Origin: Frankiales bacterium
Lineage (GTDB): Bacteria; Actinomycetota; Actinomycetes; Mycobacteriales; Jatrophihabitantaceae
Direction: 5' to 3'
Assembly (NCBI GenBank): GCA_025966315.1
Contig: JAOPUZ010000048.1
Location: 124,001 to 188,000, forward strand
DNA: 64,000 nucleotides
The translations under genes and the position numbers were made by a program. Below are positions 62,531 to 64,000 of the stretch, one piece after another. Positions within the stretch are counted from its first letter, which is position 1. The number at the start of each line of letters is the position of its first letter. The notes beneath the pieces were generated by a model. It saw only the letters and a list, made by a program, of their open reading frames with translations, made no database searches and was not told where the DNA came from.

Positions 62531-64000
62531 ATGATGACTCGCGAGCAGGCCCTAGCCGAACTCACCGGACCCGGTGGGTCGTTCGAGATCGCGACCCAGG
62601 ACATCCGCGGTGTGCCGATGCGGGCCTATTCGGTTCACCCGCACACCCTGCGTGACGTCCTCGTCGACAGTCGTGACTACGGCTCGCGGGAATACCTCGT
62701 GTACGACGAGGACCGATACACCTTCGAAGAGACGTTTCAGATCGTCAGCGGTCTGGCCAACGAATTGGTGTCGGCCTACGGAATCAAGCAGGGCGACCGG
62801 GTGGCCGTCGCGATGCGTAACTATCCCGAATTCATTTTCTTCTTCTGGGCCATTGCCAGCATCGGTGCCATCGTCGTCCCGCTGAACGCCTGGTGGACGG
62901 CCGACGAGCTGACCTACGGGATGGAAGACAGTGGCGCGGTCTTCCTGGCCGCCGACCGGGAGCGCCTCGAACGCATGCGTGATCTGCTGCCCGGATTCGG
63001 GTTGCGGGGCGTGATCTCGGTGCGCGTCGACGCCGACGTCGAGGGAGTCGAGAAGTGGGCGGACGTCCGCGCCAGGCTCTCGACCAGTGCTCAGCTGCCC
63101 GCAGTTGACATCGCCCCGGACGATGACGTCACGATCCTGTACACCTCCGGTACCACCGGACGTTCCCGCGGCGCAGTGCACACCCATCGCAATCACATCA
63201 CCAACCTGCTCAACACCAGGCTGGGCGGCGCGGTCGGCGCGCTGATGGCCGGCGTGCAGCCAGACCCGGCGGCCCCGCCTGCGGCCGGGCTCGCCACCAT
63301 GCCGATGTTCCACATCAGCCAGCTGTCCTCGATCTACATCAGCGCCGCGACCGGAACGAAGATCGTGCTGATGTACAAGTGGGATCCCGAGGTCGCGCTG
63401 GAACTGATCGAACGCGAGCGGGTGACCTCGTTCGGCGGCGTTCCGATGCAGGTCAACGGCGTGTTCAACTCGCCGGACCTGACCAAACGCGATCTGTCCA
63501 GCCTGGTCTCCATCGGGTTCGGCGCCGCGGCCGTGCCCCCGGAACGGGTGATGCGGGTGCAGTCCCTGTTCGGCGGCAAGGTCAGTACCGGCACGGGCTA
63601 CGGCATGACCGAGGCAACGTCGGCCGTCACCGTGATTGGCGGCCAGGAATACTGGGATTTCCCCAACAGCGTTGGCAAGGCCACGCCGGTCAACGAGGTG
63701 AAGATCGTCGACGACGAGGGCAACGAGGTCCCACTCGGCGAAACCGGCGAGCTCTGGGCGCGCGGGCCGAACATCGTGCACGGTTACTGGAACAAGCCTG
63801 ACGACACCGCCCGCGCCTTCTCCGACGGATGGCATCACAGCGGCGATGTGGCGCGGATGGATGAGGAAGGCAGAGTCTTTCTCGTCGACCGGATCAAGGA
63901 CGTCGTGATCCGGGCGGGCGAGAACGTCTACTGCGGCGAGGTCGAGGCTGCCCTGTACGACCACCCGGCCGTACACACCACGTCGGTTATCGGTTTGCCG
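62531..64000 (+). CDS. AMP-dependent acyl-CoA synthetase/ligase, 3' end beyond window
   Basis: 490 codons are present, open at the right edge. The ATG at 62531 has GTGGAGG upstream. ANL-superfamily motifs: DDVTILYTSGTTGRSRGAVH (P-loop, near residue 200), TGYGMTEATSAVTVI (A5), GELWARGPNIVHGYW (A7) and WHHSGDVARMDEEGRVFLVD with RIKDVVIRAGENVYCGEVE (A8). It activates a carboxylic acid to acyl-AMP and then acyl-CoA. Fatty or short aliphatic acids are most likely; the substrate cannot be fixed. It is divergent from the NRDE gene with a 167-base gap. Confidence 0.93.
   Translation, partial: MMTREQALAELTGPGGSFEIATQDIRGVPMRAYSVHPHTLRDVLVDSRDYGSREYLVYDEDRYTFEETFQIVSGLANELVSAYGIKQGDRVAVAMRNYPEFIFFFWAIASIGAIVVPLNAWWTADELTYGMEDSGAVFLAADRERLERMRDLLPGFGLRGVISVRVDADVEGVEKWADVRARLSTSAQLPAVDIAPDDDVTILYTSGTTGRSRGAVHTHRNHITNLLNTRLGGAVGALMAGVQPDPAAPPAAGLATMPMFHISQLSSIYISAATGTKIVLMYKWDPEVALELIERERVTSFGGVPMQVNGVFNSPDLTKRDLSSLVSIGFGAAAVPPERVMRVQSLFGGKVSTGTGYGMTEATSAVTVIGGQEYWDFPNSVGKATPVNEVKIVDDEGNEVPLGETGELWARGPNIVHGYWNKPDDTARAFSDGWHHSGDVARMDEEGRVFLVDRIKDVVIRAGENVYCGEVEAALYDHPAVHTTSVIGLP

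Overview
This window is one continuous stretch of a high-GC Actinomycetota chromosome. Supporting signs are GTG and TTG starts, the backbone gene order, an HrcA/CIRCE-type heat-shock locus beside a second-type dnaJ, and RNase Sa, DUF2235 and TIGR03118 genes. I cannot fix the genus from the sequence alone. No phage, integrase, transposase gene, CRISPR array or rRNA was recognised. There is one tRNA, tRNA-Asn(GTT).

Region 1 (1-9640) is a soluble diiron monooxygenase operon of the propane/acetone type (prm/mim). It reads leftwards as hydroxylase large subunit, reductase, hydroxylase small subunit, coupling protein, metal-dependent amidohydrolase, DUF59 Fe-S assembly protein, zinc alcohol dehydrogenase and a GroEL cut by the window edge. 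A divergent GAF/AAA-like/Fis regulator faces it across a palindrome-rich 252-bp intergenic region. A strong hairpin and three 20-bp tandem repeats separate prmA from the rest. The expected pathway is propane to 2-propanol to acetone and onward, with GroEL as a dedicated chaperonin.

Region 2 (9641-13605) holds a lone metal-siderophore/cobalamin-type binding lipoprotein and a lone CHASE-PAS-GAF histidine kinase next to tRNA-Asn.

Region 3 (13609-64000) is a conserved backbone: dnaG, dgt, a YbjN-like gene, ppdK, dusB, glyS, a PAP2 gene, uppS, recO, era, a cytidine-deaminase-like gene, corC, ybeY, phoH, HIT, rsmE, dnaJ, hrcA, hemW, lepA, rpsT, holA and comEC. Extra modules interrupt it: vapBC between dusB and glyS; fur-catalase, a LigB dioxygenase and two glycosyltransferases between era and the deaminase-like gene (29.6-35.4 kb); RNase Sa, dienelactone hydrolase, drug efflux, AsnC and two MDR reductases between hemW and lepA (44.0-50.3 kb); and DUF2235 plus a secreted amidase between holA and comEC (54.5-57.4 kb).

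The last module leaves a visible scar. Downstream of comEC, where holA normally starts, there is a decayed 5' fragment of a divergent holA, while an intact holA lies 3 kb away. Other unannotated structure includes a perfect 18-bp palindrome at vapB, a CIRCE element in front of dnaJ, a five-copy 20-bp tandem repeat before rpsT, and a 32-residue membrane protein gene with a strong ribosome binding site downstream of a TANGO2/NRDE-family gene. The window ends inside an acyl-CoA ligase gene. All functional calls come from reading motifs and gene context; no database search was run.
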